Positions 1 through 7,911 of a DNA stretch of 20,804 bases are shown piece by piece. The DNA lies in assembly GCA_934527325.1 (NCBI GenBank), contig CAKTAG010000013.1:1-20804 (forward strand), written 5' to 3'. Source of the stretch: an uncultured Candidatus Soleaferrea sp. (GTDB taxonomy: Bacteria; Bacillota; Clostridia; Oscillospirales; Ruminococcaceae). The translations under genes and the position numbers were made by a program. The notes under the pieces were generated by a model. That model was not told the origin of the DNA. It ran no database searches and saw only the letters and a list, made by a program, of their open reading frames with translations. The first letter of the stretch is position 1. Each line of letters opens with the position of its first letter.

Positions 1-138
1 TGGAGTCTAAGTATTTTAAAGCCGGCAGAAGTATCAAGACATAAACTGTCGATGAGAAAGAAAAGGTTTGTAGTTAGAGCTTGCAGCCAATTAAATATCT
101 TGAAGAACTGCTGGAAGCTTAAAAAAGGAAAAAAATAG
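1..138 (+). other. Open reading frame cut by the window edge, unidentified
   Basis: Frame 1 is open from the first base to a TAG at 136-138, giving 45 codons that end in a lysine-rich tail (KLKKGKK). The stretch is visibly richer in G and C than the rest of the window, including at third codon positions. Frame 3 also reads in protein-like pieces (for example LQPIKYLEELLEA) but is broken by TAA and TAG codons, so this could be a decayed gene rather than a live C-terminus. I do not recognise a family in either frame. It may be the end of a gene that starts upstream of the window, or a pseudogene. Confidence 0.25.
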
Positions 139-242
139 AATTTGCAAAAGGTAATCATTCATGCGTTTGTCGTGTATAATAATTAGGCAGCACATCAATT
201 GACTAACGTACAAAAATTTCATAATTTTTTTATTTTTTTGTA

Positions 243-271
243 TTGACTTATATGAATAAAAATGTTATTAT
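243..271 (+). promoter_or_regulatory. Sigma-A promoter of tRNA-Leu
   Basis: A -35 box TTGACT (243-248) and a -10 box TATTAT (266-271) are separated by exactly 17 bases. Transcription should begin near 278, about 15 bases before the mature tRNA, which suits a single-tRNA transcript. Confidence 0.75.
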
Positions 272-293
272 TATATTGTAAGTTGTAATATCA

Positions 294-377
294 GCGGATG
301 TGGCGAAATTGGCAGACGCGCTAGACTTAGGATCTAGTGTCTTTGACATGGGGGTTCAAGTCCCTTCATCCGCACCA
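294..377 (+). tRNA. tRNA-Leu, anticodon UAG, CCA encoded
   Basis: The acceptor stem GCGGATG (294-300) pairs with CATCCGC (367-373), followed by discriminator A374 and an encoded CCA (375-377). The anticodon stem CTAGA/TCTAG encloses a seven-base loop with anticodon TAG at 328-330, reading the CUN leucine codons. A long variable arm (class II tRNA) follows and the T loop GGTTCAAGT is canonical. It sits alone with its own promoter and terminator. Confidence 0.97.
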
Positions 378-431
378 GCTTAAACTTATTGTTTTTAAAC
401 TTATTATTTTTTGTATTTATATTAATTTTTT

Positions 432-470
432 AAATGAGTTCGGATATTGTATACGGAGCTCATTTTTTTT
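432..470 (+). terminator. Rho-independent terminator after tRNA-Leu
   Basis: The stem AAATGAGTTC (432-441) pairs with GAGCTCATTT (456-465), with one G-U pair, around a 14-base loop. The T run continues to 470. It ends the single-tRNA transcript. Confidence 0.85.
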
Positions 471-596
471 ATAAAAAAATAAAACCATTAACATTTTATT
501 TTTTATTGCTGCTATATAATATTGTGCAAAAGTAGGTGTTATATTTACCATGCATTTTTTTGCTAAGATTAAATCTATATAAATTGTAATAAAAAA

Positions 597-625
597 TTGA
601 TAATAAACATCAATTATGATATAAT
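597..625 (+). promoter_or_regulatory. Sigma-A promoter of mreD
   Basis: TTGATA (597-602), a 17-base spacer and a consensus TATAAT (620-625). Initiation would fall near 632, leaving a 5' leader of only about 17 bases before the first ATG of mreD. Confidence 0.75.
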
Positions 626-648
626 GAATTTATATTAACTTTGTAAGG

Positions 649-1170
649 ATGATGATTAAAATTATTCATAAAAAAATAGAATTAAGAAACTATAAAAACT
701 TATTTAAACATACTATATTTACACTAAGTTTATTTTTAGGTTATATATTGCAAACGTATTTTAATATTATTTTTATAACTGCTATTATTGTATCTATTTC
801 TATGTTACAAAATATTTCAACATCATGTGTTTATAGTTTATTCGGTGGCATATTATGTGATATTTCTATGAATACACCTATTGGATTTAATTGCTGTATT
901 TTTATAGTTACATGTTCTATTATAAGCATATTAACTTTACATTATTTTAAAACAAATTTATTGAGTTTTTCTTTATTTACATTTGCAACATTTATAATTA
1001 CATATACATTTATTATATTGTGTAAATATAGATATTTAAATTTTTATGAATTAAATATTTTGATATTTAAAAGTATTTTACCTTCTATCATTATATCGGT
1101 TGTTATTAGTTTATTCATTTTTTTATTTTTCTCATATATTAATAGCAAACTTATTAATTTGGAATTGTAA
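649..1170 (+). CDS. mreD: Rod-shape-determining protein MreD (standalone)
   Basis: A 173-residue, very hydrophobic protein with about five membrane segments. It contains the hallmark MreD stretch around residues 64-85 (SLFGGILCDISMNTPIGFN). MreD is an integral membrane partner of MreB and MreC in the elongasome that guides lateral wall synthesis; the length is normal for the family. The gene is not next to mreB or mreC here: it lies alone between tRNA-Leu and rnr behind its own promoter. The start is unclear. AAGGA (645-649) overlaps the first ATG (649) and is only a few bases from a second ATG (652), both too close for normal spacing. An ATT codon at 655 would be better spaced. No downstream hairpin is evident before the rnr promoter. 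Family call firm, exact start uncertain. Confidence 0.85.
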   Translation: MMIKIIHKKIELRNYKNLFKHTIFTLSLFLGYILQTYFNIIFITAIIVSISMLQNISTSCVYSLFGGILCDISMNTPIGFNCCIFIVTCSIISILTLHYFKTNLLSFSLFTFATFIITYTFIILCKYRYLNFYELNILIFKSILPSIIISVVISLFIFLFFSYINSKLINLEL

Positions 1171-1229
1171 TTTTTAACCTATATAATTTATATTTGTAAA
1201 TAATATAATTTTAAAATCTAGTTAATTTA

Positions 1230-1247
1230 CCCTATACCACCCTATAC
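1230..1247 (+). repeat. CCCTATAC direct repeat upstream of rnr
   Basis: Two copies of CCCTATAC, at 1230-1237 and 1240-1247, lie one helical turn apart (10-base period), just upstream of the -10 element at 1269-1274. They would occupy roughly the -35 to -50 region, so they could be a regulator site. This is inference; no known operator is recognised. Confidence 0.4.
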
Positions 1248-1265
1248 GTATATTAAAAAAAATTA

Positions 1266-1274
1266 TGGTATAAT
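1266..1274 (+). promoter_or_regulatory. Extended -10 promoter of rnr operon
   Basis: TATAAT at 1269-1274 is preceded by TG and one base (1266-1268), an extended -10 element. No convincing -35 box is found 17 bases upstream, which fits an extended -10 or activator-dependent promoter. Confidence 0.55.
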
Positions 1275-1321
1275 ACATTATTTATTTTTATAGATTTATA
1301 ATGTGAAAGGATTTTTTAACC

Positions 1322-3421
1322 ATGGAAAATATGCTAGAAAAAAAATTGTTAAAATTATTAACTCAATCTAGTTCACCTTTATTGGTTAAAGATATTTTAA
1401 AAAAATTATCTTTAGCACCATCTAAACAAAAAAAAGTAAAAGAAGCATTAAAGGGGCTTGTTACCAAAAATCAATTATTAAAAAACAAAAACTTTTATTG
1501 GGCTCCTAATAATAAAAATATACTCCATGCTTTAGTTACTAAAGTCTATAAAACATTTGCATTTGTAAAAATTATAGATACTAATGAAGAAATTTTTATT
1601 CCTGGCAAGTATATGTTAGGTGCTCTTCCTGGTGATAAAGTTATTATAAAAAAATTTTTAAGTAACCATGGTACATTATTAGAAGGTAAAATACTTATTA
1701 TAGAAACGTTTAATTATAGAACTTATCTAGGAAGAGCTGAAAAAATTAACAATAATTTCTATTTTTGTTCAGATGAAATTAATTTTCCACTTAAATTAGT
1801 TGTACCCCAAAATCTAAAATTACAAAAAGACCAACTTATAAAAATTAAAATTATTTACAGAGGTGCAGATAATTGTAACCATGTAGCCAAATTAGAATCT
1901 ATTATAGGTAACGCAAACAACCCTGAAGATTGCTGCAAACTTATATTACAACAAAAAAATATTAATACTAATTTTAATGAAAAAACTTTAAACGAGGCTG
2001 AATCTATTTATGCAAAAGGAATATCTGAACATGAATTAAACGGTAGATTAGATTTAAGAAATGAAATTATTTTTACTATTGATAGTGCTGATAGTAAAGA
2101 TTTAGATGATGCCGTATCTATAAAAAAATGTGAAAATAATTGTTGGAAATTAGGTGTTCATATTGCAGATGTAAGCCACTATGTAAAACCTAATAGTTAT
2201 TTAGATGAAGAAGCTTTCGAACGTGGTACTTCTATTTATTATGCAAATTCTGTTATACCAATGTTACCTAAAAAATTATCTAACGGAATATGTTCTTTAA
2301 ACCCTAATGAAAGTAGACTGACATTTTCTGTATTAATAGACTTGGATGAAAATGGAATTATAACTTCTTACGATTTTAAAAAATCAATAATAAAATCTAA
2401 AGTTAAAGGTATTTACAGCGAAATAAATCAAATATTAAATAATACGGCATCAGAAAAAATTATTAATAAATACATAGAAGTTAAAGATAGTATATTTTTA
2501 ATGGAAGAATTAGCTGATATATTAACAAAAAAAAGATTTGCCAGAGGTAGTTTAAATTTAGAAACTCAAGAATGTAAAATAAAAATCAATGGTAACAATA
2601 TAGAAATAACCCCTTATGTTAGAGGAAAATCTGAAGTAATTATTGAAGAGTTTATGTTAAAAGCCAACGAAGCCGCTGCTTTGTTTTCTAAACGCGAAAA
2701 CATACCTTTTATCTATCGAACTCACGATAGCCCATCTGATGAAAAATTGAATAATCTATCTTGTATTTTTGCTAATTTAAATCTACCAAAACCTAAAAAT
2801 GGTTCTCAATCTGAACTATCTAAAGTATTGAAAAAAGTTGAAGGCACAAATCTACAATTTGTAGTAAGCAATATAATTTTAAGGTCTTTAGCTAAAGCTA
2901 AGTACAGTTCTGAATATAAACCTCATTATGGGCTAGTACTAGCTAACTATTCACATTTTACTTCACCAATACGGCGTTACCCAGATTTAATGATTCATAG
3001 AATAATGAGTAAACATTTAGAATATAATAACAAAAATAAAACTAATTCATTATTTGCAGATAAGGTTTATGGTGTTGCTTTACAAAGTAGCATATGTGAA
3101 AAAAACGCAGATAGTATTGAACGAGAATGTGAAAATATTTACAAATCTTACTACATGCTTAACTACATAAACCAAGAATTTGATGGTATTGTTTCTTCTA
3201 TTACTCAATATGGTTTTTATGTTCAATTACCTAATACTATCGAAGGTCTTGTACACAAAAATACTTTACCATATGGTGAATATGAATTTATAAACATGAT
3301 TGAATTAAGGAATTTGAAGAATAATAAATTTAGTATTAAAATTGGCGATAAAGTTAAAGTTAAATTAATAAAAGCTGATGTTTTTTCTGGCCTAATAGAT
3401 TTTGAAATGATTTTACCATAA
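1322..3421 (+). CDS. rnr: Ribonuclease R
   Basis: A 699-residue 3'-5' exoribonuclease of the RNase II/RNB superfamily, which degrades structured RNA and takes part in RNA quality control. An N-terminal winged-helix region (about 1-65) is followed by cold-shock-like OB regions. The RNB core has the metal-binding signature IDSADSKDLDDAV (253-265), where D254, D260, D262 and D263 match the four catalytic aspartates. HIADVSHYV (280-288) and the conserved TSPIRRYPDLMIHR (547-560) follow. A C-terminal S1 domain occupies about 619-698. The ribosome site GAAAGGA (1305-1311) lies ten bases before the ATG. Length is typical. smpB, a frequent neighbour, is not next to it; instead a PHP phosphatase follows after 89 bases with no terminator, so they may be cotranscribed. 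Confidence 0.96.
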   Translation: MENMLEKKLLKLLTQSSSPLLVKDILKKLSLAPSKQKKVKEALKGLVTKNQLLKNKNFYWAPNNKNILHALVTKVYKTFAFVKIIDTNEEIFIPGKYMLGALPGDKVIIKKFLSNHGTLLEGKILIIETFNYRTYLGRAEKINNNFYFCSDEINFPLKLVVPQNLKLQKDQLIKIKIIYRGADNCNHVAKLESIIGNANNPEDCCKLILQQKNINTNFNEKTLNEAESIYAKGISEHELNGRLDLRNEIIFTIDSADSKDLDDAVSIKKCENNCWKLGVHIADVSHYVKPNSYLDEEAFERGTSIYYANSVIPMLPKKLSNGICSLNPNESRLTFSVLIDLDENGIITSYDFKKSIIKSKVKGIYSEINQILNNTASEKIINKYIEVKDSIFLMEELADILTKKRFARGSLNLETQECKIKINGNNIEITPYVRGKSEVIIEEFMLKANEAAALFSKRENIPFIYRTHDSPSDEKLNNLSCIFANLNLPKPKNGSQSELSKVLKKVEGTNLQFVVSNIILRSLAKAKYSSEYKPHYGLVLANYSHFTSPIRRYPDLMIHRIMSKHLEYNNKNKTNSLFADKVYGVALQSSICEKNADSIERECENIYKSYYMLNYINQEFDGIVSSITQYGFYVQLPNTIEGLVHKNTLPYGEYEFINMIELRNLKNNKFSIKIGDKVKVKLIKADVFSGLIDFEMILP

Positions 3422-3510
3422 TTTTACAAATAGCAAAACAATAAGTAATTCACTTAATAAAAAAATATACAACTACACAAAAATTATTTATTAGCAAGGA
3501 GCATAATAAA

Positions 3511-4254
3511 ATGTTAAACATTATTGCAGATATGCACTGCCATTCTATAGCTTCAGATCATGCTTACAGCACTATTTTAGAAAATATTGCTGCTGCTAAA
3601 AATTATAACCTCAAATTAATAGCTATTACAGATCATGGTCCAACTTTACCAGATGCACCACATCCATATTATTTTTTTAACCTTAGAGTTTTACCACGGC
3701 AAATAAACAATGTATATTTGTTAAAAGGTGTAGAAGCTAACATTGTTGATTACGATGGTAATATAGATATACCTTTAGAGTTTATTAATAGTTTAGAATG
3801 GATTATAGCATCTATGCACAACCCTGTTTTAAAACCAGGAACAATAGATGACCACACTAAAGCTTGGTTAGGAATTTGTAAAAATAAATACGTTGACGTT
3901 ATTGGGCATAGTGGAACAGAAATGTTTAAATTTGATTATGAAAGAGTTATTAAAGAATTTAAAGCTACAAATAAAATAGTTGAAATAAATTCTAATTCAT
4001 TCAACATAAGAGAAGGCTCTACAACTAATTGCAAAGAAATAGCTAAATTATGCAAAAAATATGAAGTACCCGTATTAGTTAATTCTGATTCTCATTTTGC
4101 ACTAAATATAGGCCATGTAGATGCTGCTTTAGCCATGCTTACCGAAATCGACTTCCCTGAAAAATTAATACTAAATACTAATTTTGATAAATTAGTAAAT
4201 GAAATTAAAAGAATTAGAAATAGAAATATCAAAGAGGATTGTTTAATCAAGTAA
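3511..4254 (+). CDS. PHP-domain phosphatase, YcdX-like
   Basis: A 247-residue protein that is essentially one PHP (polymerase and histidinol phosphatase) domain, a trinuclear metal phosphoesterase fold. The metal-ligand motifs are in order: DMHCH (7-11), H17, TDHG (40-43), E75 in GVEAN, MH (102-103), IGH (131-133), and SDSH (192-195) followed by GH (201-202). This order is as in E. coli YcdX and its clostridial relatives. The substrate cannot be read from sequence. The ribosome site AAGGAG lies just before the ATG, and murB follows after 29 bases. A PHP gene beside murB and rapZ is a recurring clostridial arrangement, suggesting a link to envelope or central metabolism, but the role is not established. 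Confidence 0.85.
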   Translation: MLNIIADMHCHSIASDHAYSTILENIAAAKNYNLKLIAITDHGPTLPDAPHPYYFFNLRVLPRQINNVYLLKGVEANIVDYDGNIDIPLEFINSLEWIIASMHNPVLKPGTIDDHTKAWLGICKNKYVDVIGHSGTEMFKFDYERVIKEFKATNKIVEINSNSFNIREGSTTNCKEIAKLCKKYEVPVLVNSDSHFALNIGHVDAALAMLTEIDFPEKLILNTNFDKLVNEIKRIRNRNIKEDCLIK

Positions 4255-4283
4255 ATTACTTATATTAGGAGAGGATTTTATTT

Positions 4284-5186
4284 ATGCCTATTAAAACACT
4301 ATATAATGTAACAAAAAAATTAGGCTGCGATGTTCTTTTAAATGAACCACTTTTTAAACATTCATCTTTTAAAATAGGTGGCCCTGCAGATATTTTTATT
4401 AAACCGTATAACATTTTGCAATTAAAAGAAATTATAAAAAATTGCAATAATTTACAAATACCATATAACGTTATTGGAAATGGCACGAACATAATATTTA
4501 AAGATAATGGATTTAAAGGTGCTATTATAAATATTAGTAGCAAAATGGAAGATATTCAAATTGAAAATGATTATGAAATTACTGCATCTGCTGGCACCAC
4601 TTTAGCTAAGCTTGCTTACTTTGCAATGGAACATTCTTTAACTGGGTTAGAGTTTTGTTGGGGTATTCCGGGTAACGTTGGTGGTGCAGTTTTTATGAAT
4701 GCAGGAGCATATAATAGAGAAATTAAAGATGTTATAATAAACAGTTATTACATAGATAATAATTGTAACGAAGGATTTTTAACTAAAAATGAAATGCAAC
4801 TAGGTTACAGGTACAGCATTTATTTTGACAATAAATTTGTAATAACTAGTGCAAAATTTAAATTAACTCCTGCTACTAAACAAGATATAAAGTTAAAAAT
4901 GGATGAATTTATGGCTAAGCGAAAATTAAAACAACCATTAGAATTTCCAAATGCAGGGAGCATTTTTAAACGTCCAAAGGGAAATTATGCTGGAACATTA
5001 ATTGAACAATGTGGTTTAAAAGGATTTTCTGTTGGTGGTGCCGAAGTTAGTAAAAAACATGCTGGCTTTATTATAAATAAAGGTACTGCTACTGCTGAAG
5101 ACGTTATAAAATTAATATCTATTATTAAAAAAACAGTTTTTGAAAAAACAGGTTACAATTTAGAACCCGAAATTAAAATTATTTAA
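4284..5186 (+). CDS. murB: UDP-N-acetylmuramate dehydrogenase MurB
   Basis: A 300-residue FAD- and NADPH-dependent enzyme that reduces UDP-GlcNAc-enolpyruvate to UDP-MurNAc, the second committed step of peptidoglycan precursor synthesis in the cytoplasm. Visible motifs are HSSFKIGGPAD (26-36), the FAD-binding GNGTNIIF (65-72), GIPGNVGGAVFMNAGAY (127-143), the substrate arginine in YRYS (175-178), and the catalytic serine in NAGSIFKRP (S226). The C-terminal LEPEIK carries the expected catalytic glutamate. The absence of the Tyr-loop insertion of type I enzymes makes it a type II MurB. A strong AGGAGAGG (4267-4274) sets the start. It lies 29 bases after the PHP gene and 28 bases before the rapZ start preferred here. 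Confidence 0.97.
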   Translation: MPIKTLYNVTKKLGCDVLLNEPLFKHSSFKIGGPADIFIKPYNILQLKEIIKNCNNLQIPYNVIGNGTNIIFKDNGFKGAIINISSKMEDIQIENDYEITASAGTTLAKLAYFAMEHSLTGLEFCWGIPGNVGGAVFMNAGAYNREIKDVIINSYYIDNNCNEGFLTKNEMQLGYRYSIYFDNKFVITSAKFKLTPATKQDIKLKMDEFMAKRKLKQPLEFPNAGSIFKRPKGNYAGTLIEQCGLKGFSVGGAEVSKKHAGFIINKGTATAEDVIKLISIIKKTVFEKTGYNLEPEIKII

Positions 5187-5214
5187 AAATTATTTAAAGA
5201 AAGGAATGAACAAG

Positions 5215-6069
5215 ATGGAACTTGTAATAGTTACTGGACTTTCTGGTGCTGGCAAATCTAAAGCAATAGAAGCTTTAGAAGATATCTCTTTTTATTGTAT
5301 AGATAATATGCCACCAGAGTTAATTCATAATTTTGTAGATATTTGCAGACGAACAAAAATTAACAGAATAGCTCTAGTGGTAGATATAAGAGGTGGCATA
5401 TTATTTGAATCTTTTATTGACCAATTAAAAAAAATTAGTACTTCTGGAATACAGTACAAAATTTTATTTCTAGACGCCGATGATGATACAATTATTGATA
5501 GATATAAAGAAACTCGCCGTAAACATCCATTAATAAATGAAAAATACCAAACTATTACAGAGGCTATAAACGCTGAACGTAACAAATTAGATTTTTTAAA
5601 AATAACATCTTCTTTTGTAATAAATACTAGTAACATGTCTACTGTTCAATTAAAAGAAAAAATTAATAGCATATTCCTTTCTGAAATAAAAAATGGTATG
5701 GTTATAAATTGTATATCTTTTGGTTTTAAAAATGGTCTACCTCATGAATCTGATACAGTTTTTGATGTAAGGTTTTTACCAAACCCATTTTATATACCAG
5801 CTTTAAAATACCGTACTGGCCTTGAAAAATGTGTTCAAGATTATGTAATGAAATGGAAAGAAGCTCAAACTTTTAAAAATAAGTTACTAGATATTATAGA
5901 TTTTTTAATTCCTTTATATAAAAATGAGGGCAAAAGCCATTTAGTAATATCAATAGGGTGTACAGGTGGTAAACATAGATCTGTAACATTTGTAGAACTA
6001 TTAAGTAAACATCTTATTAATTTAGATAATAAAGTTTTTGTTACCCATAGAGATATTGATAAGCAATAA
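5215..6069 (+). CDS. rapZ: RNase adapter / nucleotide-binding protein RapZ (YvcJ)
   Basis: A P-loop protein of the RapZ/YvcJ family. The N-terminal domain starts with the Walker A motif GLSGAGKS and the family signature FYCIDNMPPELI. The C-terminal domain ends with the conserved GCTGGKHRSV and THRDID. In E. coli RapZ delivers small RNAs to RNase E to control glucosamine-6-phosphate synthase; the Bacillus homologue hydrolyses nucleotides and affects competence. The role here is unproven. I choose the ATG at 5215 (284 residues, MELVIVTGLSG) over the in-frame ATG at 5206, because AAAGG (5200-5204) is nearly fused to 5206 but well spaced from 5215. The usual downstream partners yvcK and whiA are missing; a hairpin region follows instead. 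Confidence 0.95.
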   Translation: MELVIVTGLSGAGKSKAIEALEDISFYCIDNMPPELIHNFVDICRRTKINRIALVVDIRGGILFESFIDQLKKISTSGIQYKILFLDADDDTIIDRYKETRRKHPLINEKYQTITEAINAERNKLDFLKITSSFVINTSNMSTVQLKEKINSIFLSEIKNGMVINCISFGFKNGLPHESDTVFDVRFLPNPFYIPALKYRTGLEKCVQDYVMKWKEAQTFKNKLLDIIDFLIPLYKNEGKSHLVISIGCTGGKHRSVTFVELLSKHLINLDNKVFVTHRDIDKQ

Positions 6070-6099
6070 ATAACATAATGGGGTTTTAATTAATGCCAC

Positions 6100-6147
6100 A
6101 TAACATTGTAATTATAATTTTTTATCTAATTATAATCACAATGTTAT
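6100..6147. repeat. Long inverted repeat downstream of rapZ
   Basis: The arms at 6100-6117 and 6130-6147 (ATAACATTGT core) form an 18-pair stem with one A-C mismatch and a 12-base loop. Neither strand has a clean U tract next to it, so it is probably an RNA-end-stabilising or auxiliary hairpin rather than a simple terminator. Confidence 0.65.
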
Positions 6148-6149
6148 AA

Positions 6150-6227
6150 AAATAAATATCTCACAACTTAAGTATAAAATAGTTAAAACTTATACTTAGT
6201 TGTGAGATATTTATTTTTGATTTTTTA
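6150..6227. terminator. Bidirectional terminator between rapZ and sigG
   Basis: The arms at 6150-6177 and 6190-6216 pair over about 27 positions with a single bulge (core ATCTCACAAC/GTTGTGAGAT). On + the stem is followed by a T-rich run up to about 6227, ending the rapZ transcript. On - the read-out is also U-rich. The stem includes the sigG stop codon, so coding and terminator sequence overlap. Confidence 0.8.
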
Positions 6228-6981
6228 TTTGTTCTAATGCACCTTTTTCTAGCCTAGATACTTGCGCTTGTGATATTCCTATTTCTTCTGCAACCTCCAT
6301 TTGAGTTTTACCTTGAAAAAATCTTAACGACAATATGTTTTTTTCTCTTTCACCCAAATTGTGAATAGCTTCTTTTATAGCTATTTCAGCCAACCAATTT
6401 TTGTCATCGTTTCTATCTCCCACCTGATCCATCACATATATTGTATCACCACCATCAGAAAATATAGGTTCATATAACGAAACTGGATCTACTATAGATT
6501 CCAAAGCCAATACAACATCTTCCTTATTTAAACCAATTTCATTTGCTATTTCTTCTATAGATGGCTCTTGAGAATGATTATTAATAAAATTTTCTTTTAC
6601 CTGCATTGCCTTATAAGCAATATCTTTCATTGAACGGCTAACCCTTATAGAATTGTTATCTCTTAAATACCGTCGTATTTCCCCTATAATCATAGGCACT
6701 GCATATGTAGAAAATTTTACATTTTGTGTTATATCAAAATTATCTATAGATTTTATTAACCCTATGCATCCTACCTGAAAAAGATCGTCTAAATTTTCTC
6801 CCCTATTACTAAATTTTTGAACAATACTTAAAACTAGCCGTAAATTACCTTTTACTAATTTCTCCCGAGCCTTTTTGTTTCCATTTTTAACCTCTTTTAA
6901 CAACGCTTCTTTTTCTTTTTCTTTTAAAACTGTTAATTGTGTAGTATTTATGCCGCATATTTCAACTTTATTAATAAACAT
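6211..6981 (-). CDS. sigG: Forespore RNA polymerase sigma factor SigG
   Basis: A 256-residue sigma-70 family factor with the SigG-specific N-terminus NKVEICGINTTQLTVLK. Regions 2 (GNLRLVLSIVQKF, DDLFQVGCIGLIKSIDNF, KFSTYAVPMIIGEIRRYLRD), 3 and 4 (LGEREKNILSLRFFQGKTQ, ISQAQVSRLEK) are complete. SigG directs late gene expression in the engulfed forespore. AAAGGAGAA precedes the ATG. The 156-base gap from sigE allows a separate promoter. A possible one for forespore sigma factors (GTATA at 7051-7047, 16 bases, GATTCATTTA at 7030-7021, minus strand) is visible but only partly matches consensus. The order spoIIGA-sigE-sigG is the standard one. The last codons form part of a terminator stem. Confidence 0.97.
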   Translation of the reverse strand: MFINKVEICGINTTQLTVLKEKEKEALLKEVKNGNKKAREKLVKGNLRLVLSIVQKFSNRGENLDDLFQVGCIGLIKSIDNFDITQNVKFSTYAVPMIIGEIRRYLRDNNSIRVSRSMKDIAYKAMQVKENFINNHSQEPSIEEIANEIGLNKEDVVLALESIVDPVSLYEPIFSDGGDTIYVMDQVGDRNDDKNWLAEIAIKEAIHNLGEREKNILSLRFFQGKTQMEVAEEIGISQAQVSRLEKGALEQIKNQK

Positions 6982-7137
6982 TTATATAGTTTCTCCTTTT
7001 TATTAAGCACTGCAGATTTCTAAATGAATCCAATACATAAAAAATATATACTGTATAAAAATGAACTTTGTTATTTTAATAGTTTAAGCTAAAAACCTTT
7101 ACATAATAAGTATTAACAAAAAAAAGAAACTAATTCA

Positions 7138-7845
7138 TTAAATAACTTTTTCTAAATCTTTTTTTAATTTTTTTATAACCCTCTTCTCAATTCGTGATAT
7201 ATATGATTGAGATATTCCTATAATATCTGCTACTTCTTTTTGGGTATGTTCATTATTATTTTGCAGCCCAAACCTAAGGTTCATAATATTTCTTTCTCTT
7301 TTACCTAAGCTATTTACTGCTGAAATTAATATTGTTTTTTCAACATCTGCTTCTATATCGTAATTTATGCTATTTTCATCTGTTCCTAATATATCAGATA
7401 AAAGTAACTCATTTCCATCCCAATCCACATTTAAAGGCTCGTCAATAGATAAATCATTTTTGCTAGATTGAACTTTTCTAAGATGCATTAAAATTTCATT
7501 TTCTATACATCTAGAAGCATATGTTGCCAATTTAATATTTTTATTTGGACAAAACGTTTTAACTGCTTTAATCAAGCCAATTGAACCAATTGATATTAAA
7601 TCATCTACACATATACCGGTAGATTCAAATTTTTTTGCAATATAAACAACCAATCTTAAATTATGAACTATCAATTTTTGTTCTGCTTCCCTATCATTTT
7701 TTTCTAATCTTAAAAATATTTTTGCTTCTTCTTCTTTAGTTAATGGTGGTGGCAAAACATCAGGGGAGTTAATATAATATAGACCTTTTTTTAACTTAAA
7801 CTTCCTTATTATTAAGTTAATTAATTTTTGCAATAATTTTTTCAA
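7138..7845 (-). CDS. sigE: Mother-cell sigma factor SigE (pro-sigma-E)
   Basis: A 235-residue sigma-70 factor controlling early mother-cell transcription in sporulation. The first 27 or so residues are the basic, amphipathic pro-sequence, followed by LYYINSPDVLPPPLTKEEE. The processing site targeted by SpoIIGA in known homologues lies just before the LYYI part. Region 2 (NLRLVVYIAKKFESTGICVDD, KLATYASRCIENEIL), the family block EPLNVDWDGNELLLSDILGT, and region 4 with ISQSYISRIEKR are intact. The start codon is TTG (7845), supported by AGGGAGG about eight bases upstream. Together with the GTG start of spoIIGA this may keep translation moderate. It follows spoIIGA by 66 bases and is probably cotranscribed with it. 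Confidence 0.97.
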   Translation of the reverse strand: MKKLLQKLINLIIRKFKLKKGLYYINSPDVLPPPLTKEEEAKIFLRLEKNDREAEQKLIVHNLRLVVYIAKKFESTGICVDDLISIGSIGLIKAVKTFCPNKNIKLATYASRCIENEILMHLRKVQSSKNDLSIDEPLNVDWDGNELLLSDILGTDENSINYDIEADVEKTILISAVNSLGKRERNIMNLRFGLQNNNEHTQKEVADIIGISQSYISRIEKRVIKKLKKDLEKVI

Positions 7846-7911
7846 TTGTTTTCCTCCCTTTTTATATATTCAATATAACAAAAACAACGGTTAATAATTA
7901 TTAGTTTTTTA

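Noticed and set aside
4265..4543. Minus-strand open frame of 92 codons
   Set aside because: It lies wholly opposite murB, whose family motifs are clear, and has no ribosome site.
7021..7051. Forespore-type promoter ahead of sigG
   Set aside because: GTATA and GATTCATTTA only partly match SigF/SigG consensus in an A/T-rich gap; mentioned in the sigG entry but not listed as a feature.
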